Source: Verrucomicrobiota bacterium
GTDB lineage: Bacteria > Verrucomicrobiota > Verrucomicrobiia > Limisphaerales > UBA11320
DNA: 64,000 bases
Reading direction: 5' to 3'
NCBI GenBank assembly: GCA_016199985.1
Contig: JACQFQ010000008.1
Coordinates: 1 to 64,000 of the forward strand
Shown here: positions 50,101 to 59,293 of the stretch, piece by piece
Layout of the letters: each line of letters starts with the position of its first letter
How positions within the stretch are numbered: position 1 is the stretch's first letter
Position numbers and translations under genes: made by a program
Notes under the pieces: generated by a model
What the model was told of the DNA's origin: nothing
Database searches by the model: none
Seen by the model: only the letters and a program-made list of their open reading frames with translations

Positions 50101-53100
50101 ACGCACCCTATGTACGTGCTGGGGAATGACACGGCTTCCATCTACATCAGTGACAACGAAGCCCCGGTCAGTTCGACGTTCAAGCTTCTCGTGTTTGACG
50201 AGACAGCGCTCGAAGACGGAAGCGACGAAGCCATGGTGGCGGTCACGAGAACGGGCAACCCCGACCAGGCGGTTGACGTTCAGATCACTGTCAGCGGCAC
50301 CGCGTCGAACGGAGTGGATTATTATCTCCTTCCTTCAACGGTCCATTTCGACGTGGGCCAGACGGAGGGCGCCATATTCATACGGGCCAAGGACGATTTG
50401 TTTGTCGAAGGGGATGAAACAGTGGTGATCGCCCTTGCGCCGGGGCTCGGCTATTCGGTGGCCGGGGATCCGGCAACGGTGATCATAGTGGACAACGATC
50501 TGCCGTCCGTCACTGTGACGACCACCCAGTCCGAGGGCCGCGAGTCGGATTCCGTGGCCGCCTCCTTCACGATAACGCGCGCGGGGAACCTCAGCTCGCC
50601 TCTGGACGTGAATTACCTGCTGGGCGGGACGGCTACCAACGGCGTGGACTATCAGCTGATGAGCGGCACCGCGACCATCCCGGCGGGGGCGGATTCGGTG
50701 GCGGTGAACATTCAGCCCATCACCGACTCCCTGCTCGAGGCGCCCGAGACCATTGAGCTCCAGTTGAGCGCGAGCACCTACTACAATGTGGGCGTGCCCG
50801 GCGTAGGCAGGGCCACGCTTTACGATGCGAGCACCCCGCTCGTCTTCCTTACCGCCTCGAATCTGGCGACGCTCGCCGAGGGCACCGCCGGCGGAGCCCT
50901 CACTTTCACGCGCACCGGGCCAACCACGAAGCCGCTGACCGTCAATCTGGCCTTCGCCGGCACCGCGGATCGCTTCTCTGACTATTCCGCAATCGGCAAC
51001 CAAGTCACCATCCCCGCGGGATCGTCGACCCTCACGCTTTCGCTCAACCCGTCGGATGATCCCTTCCCCGAAACCATCGAGAGCATCGAGATCCAGCTCC
51101 TGCCGGGCGATGGTTACCTTGTCGGTTCAGGGAATATCCAAATCACGCTGACGGACAACGATAACCTGGGGCTCCCGTCCGTTGGGTTTGTCACGTCGGC
51201 CATCTCCCTCTCGGAGAACTTCGCGCCGAAGGTCTACATGGTTCCCATCCGGTTCAGCAAAGTATCGGCGCAAGTGCCGTATCCATTGGTCGTGGAGTAT
51301 CGCGTGGTGGGCGGGAACGCGGCCGCCGGTTCCGACTATAACTTCACCAATTACCCGGCCCTCGCGAAGGGCTTCCTGGTGTATACGAATCCGTTCCCTG
51401 ACAATGGCGACCGCACGTTCTTCTACGACTACATCCCCGTCGAGATCTTGAACGACACGAACATCGAGAAGAACGAGACGCTGACTGTCGGTCTCTTCTA
51501 CCCGAGCAGCTTCATCTGGACGAATGTGACGCAGGTCACCAACGCCATGGGACTGGTCAGTCAGGTGACCAACTTCAGCGTGGCGACGACCAACTTCACG
51601 TTGGGTCCGATTCGGTTCCACACGATCACGATTCTGGACGACGATTCCACCGTGGTCTCGGTCCAGGCCGGGCCGAACCCCGCCCGGGAGGAGGGCCAGG
51701 TTTCCGGCCAGTTCATCTTCCACCGCACTGGCGCCACGGACACAGCCGTCACCGCGGAGTTTGGAATCACGGGCACCGCCAGCCCCAACACCGACTATGT
51801 GCCGCTGCCTAGGACGGTGACATTCCCCATCGGAGTCGACACCGTCACCCTGGATGTCATTCCGATCGATGATTCCACGCCCGAGATCGCCGAGACCGTG
51901 CGGATCACTCTCAGTCGCGTCGTGGGCGGGCAGCTCGATCCTTCCGCGAGCACCGCCTCGCTCTTCATCATCGATAACGACGGCACCATGGAGTTTGAGC
52001 AACCGGACTTCACGGCCCCGGAAAACATCGGCGTCTTCAACGTGCCGGTTCAGCGGTATGGGAGCACCAATCTCACGCAGTCCGTGGACTGGGTGATCAC
52101 GGGCGGCACGGCGACGCTCGGCCTCGACTACTTGTCTCCCAGCAACGGGACCCTGGTCTTCCTGCCGGGCGAAATCCGAAAGACGATTTCCCTGGTGATC
52201 AGCAACGACATCCTCGTGGAGCCCATCGAGACCATCGAGCTGGCCCTTACAAACGCCAGCGGCGGCACTCCGCTCTCCGGCCAGAGAATCACCACCGTGA
52301 ACATCGAGAGCGACGACACCGAGTTCCGCTTCTCCACCAACCGCTACGCTTGGTCCGAGCGAACGAACAACGCCCCCATTGTCATCGAGCGGGTGGGCCC
52401 CTCCACTGGCGCCGCCTCCGTCACTCTCGTGGTGACCAACGGATCCGGGATCGGCGGACCCGCCGCGATCAGCGACCTGGATTTCCGCGGAACCAATCGC
52501 GTCCTGAATTTCCCGGCCGGAGTTTCCAACATCACGTTCTCAGTGCGATTGCTGGATGACTTCCTCGTCGAGGGCGACGAGATCGTGTCGCTTTCCCTCA
52601 CCAACGCCTCGCCGGGCATCAATCTCGGCGAGCGGTCCGCGTCGAGCCTCGTGATCCTGGACGACGACTGCGTCATCGAGTTCGCCTCAGCCACGCTGCG
52701 GGTGAATGAGTTCGCCGGCGAGGCGCTGATCGACATCGTCAGGCGCGGTGGCGTTCTCAACACCGTGGCCGTCGACTTCCGCACGATCGACGGAACCGCC
52801 ACTGGCAATGTCGACTTCTTCCGCACCAATGGCTCGCTCACGTTCCTGAGCAACCGGAACGTTCTGGACACGAATGGCTCGGGATCCGTGGTGTTCTTCC
52901 CCGGCCAGACGAACCTCACGCTGCACATCCCCATCTTCGACGACCAGATCGGCGAGGGTGAGGAAACGTTTAATGTGCGGCTCTCCAACGCGCGGGTTCC
53001 GGGAGGCTCTGCAGTGGCGGGTTCCGTCACCCTGGGGGCTCAGACGAACCTGCTGGTCGCGATCCGCGACGATGAAACCGCGGGCAGCGTCGACTACCCC

Positions 53101-56100
53101 GTCGCGAGCAACATCCAGGCGGCCGGCAACGTCTACTCCGTCGCCCTTCAGCCCGACGGCCGTCTCGCCTTCGGCGGCGAGTTCACGGAAGTCAACGGCT
53201 TCGCCCTCCGGAAAATCGCGCGATTGCTCCCCAATGGCGACCTCGACACCAGCTTCAATCCCGGCGTCGGCGCGGAAGGCCGCGTCCTCTCCGTGGTTTC
53301 GCAGCCCAACGGCCGCATCGTGATCGGCGGGGCGTTTACGGATGTCGACGGGATTCCTCGCGCCGGCTTGGCGAGGATCAATCAGGCCGGAGATCTCGAC
53401 ACTTCCTTCGATGTGGGCACGGGCGCCCTCGGAACGGTCCGAGCGGTGGCTCTTCAGGCCGACGGCAAGGTGGTCATCGGTGGCGAGTTCCTTCGCTATA
53501 GCTCTGTGAATCGCACGCGTCTCGCGCGCGTCCTGCCCGACGGCCGCCTGGACACCAACTTCACCGCCGTGGTGAACGCCACGGTCCACGCTGTCGTGGT
53601 GCAGGACAATGGCAAGATTCTGATCGGCGGCGAATTCACGCGGGTGAACACCCTCAATGTGCAGGGGATCGTGCGGCTGAACACCGACGGAACCATCGAC
53701 AACGACTTCAAGGTGGGCGCGGGGGTTCCGGGGATTGTTTACGCGATCGCCGCTCAAACCAACGGCGGCGTCCTGATCGGCGGCGCCTTCGCCACCCCCG
53801 GCGGAAACCCCGGCCAGGCCAACATCGCGCGCTTCAATCCCGATGGTTCATTGGACTCGAGCTTCGCCGCGGGAGGCGGTCCCAATGGCACGGTGCTCAC
53901 CCTCGGGATTCATTCCTTGGGCAAGATCTATGTCGGCGGCGAGTTCACGACGATCGCGGGCGCGCCGCGAAGCCACATCGCGCGCTTGCGAACGAACGGA
54001 AGCGTTGACGATAGCTTCGATCCTGGCACAGGCGCGAACGCCACGGTGCGCTCCCTGGCTGTTCATCCGAATTCGGAGGTCAGCATCGGCGGCGACTTCA
54101 CCAAGGTGAATGACATCCCGCGCGGGCATGTGGCCCGGTTGCACGGCGACGATCGGCTTTCGGTCGTGGGCGTCGAGTTCACGAAGGCTGTGTACAACGT
54201 CATCGAAAACGCCGGCCGCGCGACGGTCACCGTTCAGCGCACCGGCGATCCGAAGGTGGCCTTTACCGTGATTGCCGGAACCACCCAGGTCGGCAGCACC
54301 GCCGCGGCCGGACTGGACTACGCTCCCACCAACGTGCTCCTCACCTTCGCGGCGGGCGCGAAGAGCCAGTCGTTTGATGTTCAAATCCTCAACGACACCC
54401 TGATCGAGCCCACGGAATTCGTGAACCTCACCCTGACGGACGCTTCCCCGGGCGTCGACCTGAGCGGCACTTCGACCGCGCAGATCGCGATCCTCGACGA
54501 TGAGGTTTCCGTGCAGTTGGCCCAGCCCGCCTACAGCGTCGATGAAAACAGCGGCCTGCTCACCGTCCAGGTGCTGAGGCAGGGCCTTACCAATGATCAG
54601 GCGTCCGTCCGGCTCGCCAGCCTGGACGGCTCGGCCCATGCCGGCGCCGATTACATCGCGGTCAACACCATCGTCTCCTTCGCTCCGGGCGAGGTTCAGA
54701 AAACCGTCGATGTGGCGCTGATCAACGACTTCTTCCGCGAGGACGCTGAAACCTTCACGCTGAATCTGTCCGAGCCGTCGGCGGGCGTTCTGCTCGGCTT
54801 GGCGACATCCACGGTCACGATCAACGACTCCGATCTGGAGCATGTCGAGGCGGTCGCGACCGCCTTGATCGCGGATCCGAACAACAACGGCGGCGTGGAC
54901 AGCGGCGAGGTCGTGACCATGATGGTCGCGCTCAGGAACACAGGGACCGCCAATACCACGAACATCAACGCGACGGTCGTTCCCTCTCCGGGCGTCGTGC
55001 TGGCGGCCGGTGATCCGCAGCTTCAGCAGTACGGACCTCTGGTTGTGAATGGCGCTCCGGTGTCCCGGCCCTTCACCTTCGGCAACAGCGCGGTGTTGGG
55101 CTCGGTGATCAACCTCACTCTCCAGCTCTCCGACGGCGACCGCGATCTCGGCTTGCTGCTCGTGCCCGTGGCGCTGGGACCGCAGTCCAGGACGTTCAGT
55201 TCAAGCAGCGGGATGAACATCAACGACGCTGGGCCGGCGAATCCCTATCCTTCGATCATCAACGTTGCCGGGCTGCCGGGGGCGGTCACGAAACTCACTG
55301 TGACCCTTGATGGGTTCTCGCATCCTTTCCCCGCTGACGTGGACATGCTCCTCGTCGCCCCGAATGGGAGCAACTCAGTGATCTTCTCCGACATCGGCGG
55401 CAACAACGGCGTCGAGAACCTGGTTATCACGCTCGACGACGCTTCGGTGAACGATTTGCCCGTGCAGCAGCCGCTCTCGTCAGGCACGTTCCGGCCCAAG
55501 AACTACAAGCTCGACGACACATTCCCGAGCCCGGCGCCGGCCGGTCCCTATCGCAACGGCACGCTCGACTTCAAGGGCATTGATCCCAATGGCCAATGGT
55601 CCCTCTACGTGGTGGACGATCAGGTTCAGGGCGTGGGAGCGATCCACAATGGGTGGAGGATGTCCATCGCGACTTCCGGGCTCCTCCTGCCGGCGTCCGA
55701 CGCGGGCGTGGAGATTGCCGCGGATCCGACGCCCGCCTTTGCGGGCCAGAACGTCCATTATCGCGTTCGTGTGTTCAACACAGGCCCAGGAGACGCCGCG
55801 GGACTCGCCGTGACGCACACTCTTCCCAACGACGCCGCTTTCGTTTCCGCCAGCGGATCTCCGGCGCACCCTGACGGCGGCTCGCTCCAGTGGAGCATCG
55901 CTTCCCTGGGAGCGGGAGCCGAGCGGATCTTTGACGTTGTGGTGAAGCCCTCCGGCGCCGCGGCGCTGAGCACTCAGGTGAGCGTGAGCCAATCGAATCG
56001 GGATATCTTCGCTCCGAACAACACGGCAACGCTCGTGACCCCGATCGGCGCAAGCCAGTCCGTCACGATGTCGATCGAGCTGACCGGAGACAAGGTTCGC

Positions 56101-56268
56101 GTCAGCTGGCCTGCCAGCGCGGGCAATGTGGTTCTCGAGAGCACGGCAAGCCTGGTGAATGGCACGTGGCAGACCGTCAGCGCGGACGCAGTCGCGAACG
56201 GCGATCGCAAGCAAGTCACCCTGTCGGTCGACGCTGGATCGCGCTTCTACAGGCTCCGCCTCCCATAG
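47137..56268 (+). CDS. Giant secreted metalloprotease mosaic: Calx-beta, delta-60 propeller, P-domain
   Basis: A 3043-aa surface protein. An N-terminal hydrophobic segment (VGVALTLFLSLGGLWWL) is followed by a zinc metalloprotease with HELGHNLGLLH (residues 436-446) and EYGDPNDWMGQG (Met504), the pattern of gametolysin-type (M11-like) metzincins. Then come a PKD domain (nt 49126-49383), a carboxypeptidase-regulatory-like domain (49384-49640), about nine Calx-beta domains (49656-53075), seven delta-60 repeats (53095-54160; QPDGRLAFGGEF type) likely forming a seven-bladed propeller, two more Calx-beta domains, a CARDB-like domain, a subtilisin-type P-domain (55195-55680), a DUF11 domain and the FYRL C-terminal module. 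Calcium binding is expected. It ends before a strong terminator. An in-frame TTG at 47128 is possible. Confidence 0.93.
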   Translation: MRNPNRLVGVALTLFLSLGGLWWLRQEHRAQQAVPRSDLPKLVSPAPAASSTAVAKVQPKLAAAPSAAAPSGPLARFRSWAERFSAASADEKAALMNEGLHLAEIRKPLFERLIKGEPRHAIEQALPYGLRQSLPAAFDGLVERVVSGRGNLDVLGAAPMPGRPIPAEPVQRWAQLNGERFRAYTYGARQQDVTQRGTPLWGVALGGVIAVSDEPGRVVSAQETADLKSKGAKISDPVCGVSGLEFQPGRQPLLFELGGRLSGLCSAANGSILNGRFQTALSHPLIPSGPGGSNPTNLEPGRAVSVTQGRFNVLFMRVVFQDDPIEPISVDNLSDIMNQVNEYYRTASWNLVHMIPTITPLLMLPNTKSYYSGVVGEGGLLSDARVAAAEAGYNVSDYDLDIVGLSSVPGFDWGGLAFVGARGSWIQSFTPKVIVHELGHNLGLLHANASDTTRPPLPPQGNPPNPFDLDSLFGHHAVNADGRFVDDASSKIYDVEYGDPNDWMGQGDGPLGQFNTLHKVRLKWLPIDHVAQVTQSATNRIYAFDGPSIDSTRSYAISVRKEYGRAKLNRAYWIDHRQLLPDNPWMANGVLMYWTPWEGTKGTAQLLDMNPESANGRADAALTIGRTFDDVESDIHITPVAKGVDAGAEWIDVVVQVGPFAGNQPPTFDLVADSLFVAPGGKVRFTASNVVDPDGDAVSYYWSLNDGTFGPNSPVMTRSFTNVGHYLVRCEVSDMKGGKLSRHVLVTVGSPTTVTVGGSVRDENGQPVPNARVAVLGAGNNQYTFTDTDGTYTLVGLQSGVVTNVAFRYGYETVPNNFVNPSPVFDASGPSYDHLAVSLPMVSVQSFGSADESRGSPDAKFRFHRQGGDLASDLAVYFAVGGTATVDTDYKIKTNGVIVFPKGVDTVDLPFAVVDDKDSEGREYASVQLVLSTNLERYFNYVTNFAVTNVDMGVTNITTNVLVLIQTNNFAVPGWELRTIDGVPTWYQTHPMYVLGNDTASIYISDNEAPVSSTFKLLVFDETALEDGSDEAMVAVTRTGNPDQAVDVQITVSGTASNGVDYYLLPSTVHFDVGQTEGAIFIRAKDDLFVEGDETVVIALAPGLGYSVAGDPATVIIVDNDLPSVTVTTTQSEGRESDSVAASFTITRAGNLSSPLDVNYLLGGTATNGVDYQLMSGTATIPAGADSVAVNIQPITDSLLEAPETIELQLSASTYYNVGVPGVGRATLYDASTPLVFLTASNLATLAEGTAGGALTFTRTGPTTKPLTVNLAFAGTADRFSDYSAIGNQVTIPAGSSTLTLSLNPSDDPFPETIESIEIQLLPGDGYLVGSGNIQITLTDNDNLGLPSVGFVTSAISLSENFAPKVYMVPIRFSKVSAQVPYPLVVEYRVVGGNAAAGSDYNFTNYPALAKGFLVYTNPFPDNGDRTFFYDYIPVEILNDTNIEKNETLTVGLFYPSSFIWTNVTQVTNAMGLVSQVTNFSVATTNFTLGPIRFHTITILDDDSTVVSVQAGPNPAREEGQVSGQFIFHRTGATDTAVTAEFGITGTASPNTDYVPLPRTVTFPIGVDTVTLDVIPIDDSTPEIAETVRITLSRVVGGQLDPSASTASLFIIDNDGTMEFEQPDFTAPENIGVFNVPVQRYGSTNLTQSVDWVITGGTATLGLDYLSPSNGTLVFLPGEIRKTISLVISNDILVEPIETIELALTNASGGTPLSGQRITTVNIESDDTEFRFSTNRYAWSERTNNAPIVIERVGPSTGAASVTLVVTNGSGIGGPAAISDLDFRGTNRVLNFPAGVSNITFSVRLLDDFLVEGDEIVSLSLTNASPGINLGERSASSLVILDDDCVIEFASATLRVNEFAGEALIDIVRRGGVLNTVAVDFRTIDGTATGNVDFFRTNGSLTFLSNRNVLDTNGSGSVVFFPGQTNLTLHIPIFDDQIGEGEETFNVRLSNARVPGGSAVAGSVTLGAQTNLLVAIRDDETAGSVDYPVASNIQAAGNVYSVALQPDGRLAFGGEFTEVNGFALRKIARLLPNGDLDTSFNPGVGAEGRVLSVVSQPNGRIVIGGAFTDVDGIPRAGLARINQAGDLDTSFDVGTGALGTVRAVALQADGKVVIGGEFLRYSSVNRTRLARVLPDGRLDTNFTAVVNATVHAVVVQDNGKILIGGEFTRVNTLNVQGIVRLNTDGTIDNDFKVGAGVPGIVYAIAAQTNGGVLIGGAFATPGGNPGQANIARFNPDGSLDSSFAAGGGPNGTVLTLGIHSLGKIYVGGEFTTIAGAPRSHIARLRTNGSVDDSFDPGTGANATVRSLAVHPNSEVSIGGDFTKVNDIPRGHVARLHGDDRLSVVGVEFTKAVYNVIENAGRATVTVQRTGDPKVAFTVIAGTTQVGSTAAAGLDYAPTNVLLTFAAGAKSQSFDVQILNDTLIEPTEFVNLTLTDASPGVDLSGTSTAQIAILDDEVSVQLAQPAYSVDENSGLLTVQVLRQGLTNDQASVRLASLDGSAHAGADYIAVNTIVSFAPGEVQKTVDVALINDFFREDAETFTLNLSEPSAGVLLGLATSTVTINDSDLEHVEAVATALIADPNNNGGVDSGEVVTMMVALRNTGTANTTNINATVVPSPGVVLAAGDPQLQQYGPLVVNGAPVSRPFTFGNSAVLGSVINLTLQLSDGDRDLGLLLVPVALGPQSRTFSSSSGMNINDAGPANPYPSIINVAGLPGAVTKLTVTLDGFSHPFPADVDMLLVAPNGSNSVIFSDIGGNNGVENLVITLDDASVNDLPVQQPLSSGTFRPKNYKLDDTFPSPAPAGPYRNGTLDFKGIDPNGQWSLYVVDDQVQGVGAIHNGWRMSIATSGLLLPASDAGVEIAADPTPAFAGQNVHYRVRVFNTGPGDAAGLAVTHTLPNDAAFVSASGSPAHPDGGSLQWSIASLGAGAERIFDVVVKPSGAAALSTQVSVSQSNRDIFAPNNTATLVTPIGASQSVTMSIELTGDKVRVSWPASAGNVVLESTASLVNGTWQTVSADAVANGDRKQVTLSVDAGSRFYRLRLP

Positions 56269-56307
56269 TCTCGGAAGACCGCTTCCAGGAGCATCCTTCA
56301 GCGCGAA

Positions 56308-56339
56308 GGGGGGACGATCGATATCGTCGCCCTTTTTTT
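56308..56339 (+). terminator. Rho-independent terminator after the giant gene
   Basis: GACGAT pairs with ATCGTC around CGAT, extended by a GGG/CCC pair set with one bulge, and is followed directly by seven T residues (56333-56339). It is the clearest intrinsic terminator in the window and would end the transcript of the 3043-aa protein about 40 bases past its stop. Confidence 0.8.
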
Positions 56340-56457
56340 CTGGCGACGCCGAGGCTGACCGCGTCGCGGACGGGATTCACTGGGCTCGCGGGCTTGCGGC
56401 CATCGTTCCATCACAGTTGATGCCTCGAGGAATCCGGTCTAGAACTCTGCCCGTCGC

Positions 56458-57765
56458 ATGTTGAACTACATCTGGGTGGGGCTCGTTCTGACGGCAGTCA
56501 TCATGGGCGGCATCACAGACCACCTGAAGGAGGTCACGGCCGCCGCGTTCGATGGCGGGCGCAGCGCGGTGATGGATCTCGCGTTGCCCTTGATCGGCGT
56601 GATGGCCATCTGGCTGGGTCTGATGAAACTTGCCGATCGCTCCGGCCTCGTCCAAGCCATAGCCCGCTGCCTTCATCCTGTCTTGAGCCGGCTCTTCCCC
56701 GATGTTCCCAAAGGCCATCCGGCGATGGGATCGATGGTCATGAACTTCTCTGCGAACATGCTGGGATTGGCGAACGCCGCCACTCCGCTCGGATTGAAGG
56801 CGATGAAGGAGCTGGAACGGCTCAATCCCCGTCCCGGCACCGCGACAAACGCGATGTGCACCTTCCTGGCCATTAACACGAGCTCTATCCAGCTCATCCC
56901 GGCCAGCACCATCGCCCTCCTCGCCGCCGCAGGATCCAAACAGCCCACGGCCATCCTCGGCACCGCCCTGTTGGCCACATGCGTTGCCAACATTGTCGGC
57001 ATCACCTCGGTGAAGCTCCTCCAATCCGTCCCCGGGTTCGCGCTAGCCCCCATGCCCGCTCCCTCCCTCCCGGCTTCGTCCGCGGACGCCGGGGATCCCG
57101 ACCCGCAGGCGGCGCCGTCCCCCATCGCGGGCCATCGACGCTGGGCCTGGGCCTTGATCGTCGCCATGGCGGCGCTGTTCGTTTGGATGCTGGCCCGCAA
57201 CCTTCAGCGTGGGTTGGGATCCGGAAACGGGATCGCCTCCGTGGCCGAAACGTTGTCGCTCCTCGCGATTCCCGCCATGATGTCCTTCATCATTCTGTTC
57301 GCCCTGGCGCGGAACGTCCGGGTCTACGAGGAGTTCATCGAAGGCGCCAAGGAGGGATTCGAAACCGGTGTCCGAGTCATCCCTTACCTGGTCGCCATGT
57401 TGGTCGCCGTGAAAATGTTTCGAGCCGCAGGGGGCATCGACTGGCTGACCGACATGATGAGTTCAACTCTCGCGGCGCTGAACTTCCCGCCCGAGCTCCT
57501 GCCTCTGGCGCTGATCCGGCCGTTAAGCGGCAGCGGCGCCAACGGCGTCTTCGCGGATCTCCTCAAGACGCACGGACCCGACAGCCTCATCGCAAGAATG
57601 GGGGGCACCCTCATTGGCAGCACCGAGACGACGTTCTATGTCCTGGCCGTTTACTTCGGGTCGGTGGGCGTGAAGCGAGCCCGCCACGCCGTGCTCGCCG
57701 GCCTGCTGGCGGACATCGCCGCGACGCTCGCCTCGGTTCTCGTTTGCAGAATGGTGTTCCACTAA
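56458..57765 (+). CDS. Fused SpmA-SpmB spore-maturation-type membrane protein
   Basis: A 435-aa membrane protein that joins the two nucleoside-recognition (Gate) domains SpmA and SpmB. The N-terminal half has ALPLIGVMAIWLGLMKLADR and MGSMVMNFSANMLGLANAAT, then NAMCTFLAINTSSIQLIP. The C-terminal half has TGVRVIPYLVAMLVAVKMFR and RPLSGSGANGVFADLL followed by GSTETTFYVLAVYFGSVG. The linker (about 200-225) is Pro/Ala/Asp-rich. In Bacillus the separate proteins influence spore dehydration; the fusion occurs in non-sporulating phyla and its transport substrate is not known. It is monocistronic by spacing. Confidence 0.9.
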   Translation: MLNYIWVGLVLTAVIMGGITDHLKEVTAAAFDGGRSAVMDLALPLIGVMAIWLGLMKLADRSGLVQAIARCLHPVLSRLFPDVPKGHPAMGSMVMNFSANMLGLANAATPLGLKAMKELERLNPRPGTATNAMCTFLAINTSSIQLIPASTIALLAAAGSKQPTAILGTALLATCVANIVGITSVKLLQSVPGFALAPMPAPSLPASSADAGDPDPQAAPSPIAGHRRWAWALIVAMAALFVWMLARNLQRGLGSGNGIASVAETLSLLAIPAMMSFIILFALARNVRVYEEFIEGAKEGFETGVRVIPYLVAMLVAVKMFRAAGGIDWLTDMMSSTLAALNFPPELLPLALIRPLSGSGANGVFADLLKTHGPDSLIARMGGTLIGSTETTFYVLAVYFGSVGVKRARHAVLAGLLADIAATLASVLVCRMVFH

Positions 57766-57840
57766 TTTCCCTCGCTTGACTCCCCTAGATCTAGTGGCCT
57801 ACCTTCTGGCTATCCACAGCAGGAAGTGGTGCCCGCCGTT

Positions 57841-58326
57841 ATGCGTTGCCCAAAGTGCAGTTGTTCTGATGATAAGGTGATCGACTCGCGAACATCTCGC
57901 GAGGGCGCCGCCATTCGTCGCCGGCGCGAGTGTTTGGGGTGCCACTTCCGTTTCACCACCTACGAGCAAGTCGAGCAACCCAAGCTGATGGTTGTGAAGC
58001 GCGACGGCCGGCGCGAGGAATTCTCCAGGGAGAAGCTGCTGGCTGGAATCCGCAGGGCCTGCCAGAAGCGTCCGGTGAGCGAAGAGGCGTTGGAGGATAT
58101 TGTGGAGAGGGTGATCGCCGACCTTTCGGGAGCGGTCGATGGCGAGGTGTCTTGCCAGGAGATCGGATCCCGGGTGATGGACAACCTGCGCCAAGTGGAT
58201 CCCATCGCGTACGTGAGGTACGCGAGCGTCTACAGGCGATTCGAGGAAGCGACGGATTTCGTTCAGGAAGTCAAAAAACTCGAAACGAAACATGATACTC
58301 TTACGGCCCGACTACCTGGTCTTTGA
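57841..58326 (+). CDS. nrdR: Transcriptional repressor NrdR
   Basis: A 161-aa NrdR, which represses ribonucleotide reductase genes according to the ATP/dATP ratio. The zinc ribbon is CPKC (Cys3, Cys6) with CLGC (Cys31, Cys34) and RRRRECLGCHFRFTTYE, followed by the ATP-cone (LMVVKRDGRREEFSREKL to ASVYRRFEEATDF). The start MRCPKC at 57841 fits the family; an ORF start 5 codons upstream does not. The tail VKKLETKHDTLTARLPGL is a little longer than usual. The last 35 bases overlap the next gene. Confidence 0.95.
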   Translation: MRCPKCSCSDDKVIDSRTSREGAAIRRRRECLGCHFRFTTYEQVEQPKLMVVKRDGRREEFSREKLLAGIRRACQKRPVSEEALEDIVERVIADLSGAVDGEVSCQEIGSRVMDNLRQVDPIAYVRYASVYRRFEEATDFVQEVKKLETKHDTLTARLPGL

Positions 58327-58900
58327 GTTGCCTTCGGGGGAGGTCATCCCTTGCTCAGCGGAGGAGGTCGCCGCGGAGCTGGTGGTCGAAACCACCGAGC
58401 CCCTCGATCCAGGCATCCTGAAGAACGCGGCCGCCGCCGTGCTTCATTACTTCAAGAGCGAGCTGGGCCGAACGGGCGTGAGCATCGGAGAGTTTACCGA
58501 AGCTCTCAAACGAGCTCTGGCGAACTTTGGATTCGACGTCGTCGAGAATCCGGCCCCTCCGACTCTTCAGCAAGAGCCTGAGTTCCTCTCCCCTCCCGCT
58601 TCCCTCTCGACGGCCGCCGCCCCTTGCAGCGAAGGCAGCCTGATCGACATCGGGAAATCCTCCGCCGAGGTGGGCGAGCTCGGGTTCTACCAAGTCCTGA
58701 GACAAGATATCCGCAGCCGTCTCCAGGCCGCCCCGCCCCGCGTGAAGTATCATGGTTTGCGCGAGTGCGCCCAGGGGCTGTGCGCGTCGAAGCGCTGGAC
58801 ATCCCGATGCCAGCGCGTTAGCGACGAGATCGTTCACTTCCTGCGCGCATGCCTGCGCGAGCATTCCGACCGTCCCGCATGCCTCCTGCAAATCCAATGA
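58292..58900 (+). CDS. Hypothetical protein overlapping nrdR
   Basis: A 202-aa protein whose start overlaps nrdR by 35 bases in another frame. The first 90 residues look conserved and folded: LRPDYLVFELPSGEVIPCSA, then a helix (EPLDPGILKNAAAAVLHYFK) and FTEALKRALANFGFDVVEN. A Ser/Pro-rich linker follows (about 93-115), and a C-terminal helical part with several Cys (RECAQGLCASKRW, RSRCQ type, RACLREHSDRPACLLQ). It is possibly coupled to NrdR. No known domain was recognised; a nucleotide-related regulatory role can only be guessed. Confidence 0.7.
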   Translation: MILLRPDYLVFELPSGEVIPCSAEEVAAELVVETTEPLDPGILKNAAAAVLHYFKSELGRTGVSIGEFTEALKRALANFGFDVVENPAPPTLQQEPEFLSPPASLSTAAAPCSEGSLIDIGKSSAEVGELGFYQVLRQDIRSRLQAAPPRVKYHGLRECAQGLCASKRWTSRCQRVSDEIVHFLRACLREHSDRPACLLQIQ

Positions 58901-58943
58901 CAACGGCCGACCGTCCCGCCTGCGTCGCATCCGCTCTTCACCC

Positions 58944-59282
58944 ATGACTCTCTTCGAAAAAATTGCCTCGCGCGAAATCCCCGCGCAGATCGTTTACGAG
59001 GACGATCAGGTTCTGGCGTTCCATGACATCCACCCTCAGGCGCCCGTTCATGTTCTGATCGTGCCCAAGAGGCCCATCGCTCGGATCGCCGCCGCCTCCC
59101 CCGCGGACCACGCTCTGCTGGGACATCTGCTGCTCAAGGCCGCCGAGGTGGCGCGATCGCTGGGCCTTTCGGAAGGCGGCTATCGATTAGTGATCAACAA
59201 CGGGAAGAATGGCGGCGAGTCCGTGCCGCACCTGCACTGCCATATTCTTGGAGGCCGACCGATGCTTTGGCCGCCCGGTTGA
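58944..59282 (+). CDS. HIT family hydrolase
   Basis: A 112-aa histidine-triad protein of the HINT/PKCI group, which hydrolyses AMP-linked phosphoramidates. The triad HLHCH (96-100) is present, with His98 as the probable nucleophile. The segments IVYEDDQVLAFHDIHPQAPV, HVLIVPKRPI, and YRLVINNGKNGGESVPHLH are typical. The length is standard. The gene follows the nrdR pair by about 40 bases and its stop is close to or within the start of the pseudouridine synthase gene. Confidence 0.94.
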   Translation: MTLFEKIASREIPAQIVYEDDQVLAFHDIHPQAPVHVLIVPKRPIARIAAASPADHALLGHLLLKAAEVARSLGLSEGGYRLVINNGKNGGESVPHLHCHILGGRPMLWPPG

Positions 59283-59293
59283 CTCTGAGGATC

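Noticed and set aside
56308..56339. A riboswitch or attenuator leader for spmAB
   Set aside because: The element is 40 bases after the giant gene's stop with T7 following, which fits a plain terminator, and it is too far from the next start.
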